NCBI RefSeq assembly: GCF_014647675.1
Contig: NZ_BMPQ01000015.1
Span: forward strand, 123,454-187,453
Origin: Streptomyces flaveus
GTDB taxonomy: Bacteria > Actinomycetota > Actinomycetes > Streptomycetales > Streptomycetaceae
Length of the DNA stretch: 64,000 bases
Reading direction: 5' to 3'
Of the stretch, positions 63,460 through 64,000 are shown one piece after another. The notes below the pieces were generated by a model that worked only from the letters and a program-made list of their open reading frames with translations, searched no databases and was not told the DNA's origin. Position numbers and translations under genes: made by a program. The first letter of the stretch is position 1. Each line of letters starts with the position of its first letter.

Positions 63460-63978
63460 ATGAGCGTCGCAGAACCCCGCAGGATTGTCCTCTTCCGGCA
63501 TGCGAAAGCCGACTGGCCACAGGTGTCCGACCATGAGCGGCCGCTCGCTGAGCGGGGCCGCAAGGACGCCGCCGTCGCCGGGCGCAAGCTGGCCGACACC
63601 GGCATCCCCTTCGATCTGGCCCTCTGCTCCACCGCGGCCCGCACCCGCGAGACATGGAAACTCGCCGTCCACGAGTTCCCGCATCGGCCGAAAACGGTCT
63701 ATGAGGAGCGGCTCTACGAGGCCTCGCCCGGCGAGCTGATCGCCGTGCTCAACGAAACCCCGGACGACATGCAGAACGTGCTCCTGATCGGCCACAACCC
63801 CGGAGTGCAGGCCCTCGCCGACATCCTGGCCGGCCAGTCCGAGGGCGACGCCCGTGAGCGGATGAGCAGCCGCGACTTCCCCACCGCAGCGTTCGCCGTG
63901 CTCAGCTTCTCCGGCTCCTGGAAGACCCTGGAGCCCGGCCTGGGCACGCTGCTCGACTACTGGGCGCCGACCGAATAA
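63460..63978 (+). CDS. SixA-type histidine phosphatase
   Basis: A 172-residue member of the histidine phosphatase (phosphoglycerate-mutase-like) superfamily. The catalytic motif is RHAKADW with Arg13 and phospho-acceptor His14; the second His is in LLIGHNPGVQ. CSTAARTRETW carries the next Arg of the phosphate pocket. It resembles SixA of E. coli, which removes phosphate from histidine residues of phosphotransfer proteins, but the target in actinomycetes is unknown. The ATG at 63460 gives the usual length; an open frame upstream covers the preceding small gene. Confidence 0.9.
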   Translation: MSVAEPRRIVLFRHAKADWPQVSDHERPLAERGRKDAAVAGRKLADTGIPFDLALCSTAARTRETWKLAVHEFPHRPKTVYEERLYEASPGELIAVLNETPDDMQNVLLIGHNPGVQALADILAGQSEGDARERMSSRDFPTAAFAVLSFSGSWKTLEPGLGTLLDYWAPTE

Positions 63979-64000
63979 CCCGCCCCTACACAGACGGGCC

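Overview
The window is a stretch of high-GC chromosome (very G/C-rich third codon positions, frequent GTG and TTG starts, four-base gene overlaps) from a Streptomyces-type actinomycete. The gene content supports this: an actinobacterial cobalamin operon, a GH25 muramidase, an Asp23/AmaP envelope-stress locus, DUF3099 and DUF485 proteins, and three recognisable Streptomyces-type dispersed repeats. From memory, the gene order resembles a core-chromosome region of S. coelicolor (fabG/fabI through the cob cluster). No prophage, insertion sequence, rRNA or tRNA was found.

Region 1 (1-18.9 kb). After a truncated gene end and an alpha/beta hydrolase comes a 13-gene corrin operon on the minus strand. 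In transcription order it is cobalamin riboswitch, cbiB, cobQ, cobN, chlID-type chelatase subunit, cobO, cobB, cobI, cobM, cobL, cbiG-cobJ fusion, cobH, cbiX, cobC. Most junctions are ATGA or GTGA overlaps, which implies translational coupling. The cluster covers ring methylation, contraction and decarboxylation, cobalt insertion (CobN with the ChlID-like ATPase, plus a CbiX-type chelatase), side-chain amidation (CobB, CobQ), adenosylation (CobO) and aminopropanol arm attachment (CbiB, CobC). The largest break, between cobN and the chelatase ATPase gene, holds two near-identical palindromic repeats with an exact 61-bp period. This looks like a one-spacer type I-E CRISPR remnant without cas genes.

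Region 2 (18.9-28.9 kb). A small membrane protein and a Pit phosphate transporter lie behind a PHO-box-like repeat. Then come a secreted GH25 muramidase, a class II aldolase, a membrane-anchored hydrolase, a protein of unknown function, a VOC protein, an ABC-F ATPase preceded by a possible leaderless 7-residue leader peptide, a small HTH protein and an enoyl-CoA hydratase.

Region 3 (29-32.3 kb). This is an Asp23/Gls24 envelope-stress locus: five co-directional genes ending in amaP, and a divergent gene whose product looks like two diverged Asp23 modules.

Region 4 (32.3-52 kb). Metabolic and secreted functions: a degenerate SDR protein, GH15 hydrolase, SURF1, an eight-cysteine mini-protein, a DEDDh exonuclease with BRCT, a sterol-desaturase-like protein, CopD, a CoA transferase, two tandem subtilisins, DUF485-ActP acetate uptake, a solitary moaA, and an AbgT transporter/amidohydrolase pair opposite a double-AsnC regulator.

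Region 5 (52-64 kb). DUF3099, a GlsB/YeaQ protein, tyrosyl-tRNA synthetase, a TldD/TldE pair, a shortened hypothetical gene, a VapBC toxin-antitoxin pair, fabG-fabI, a FadR-type regulator divergent from an MFS exporter, small membrane proteins and a SixA phosphatase. Several very long perfect hairpins separate transcription units here.
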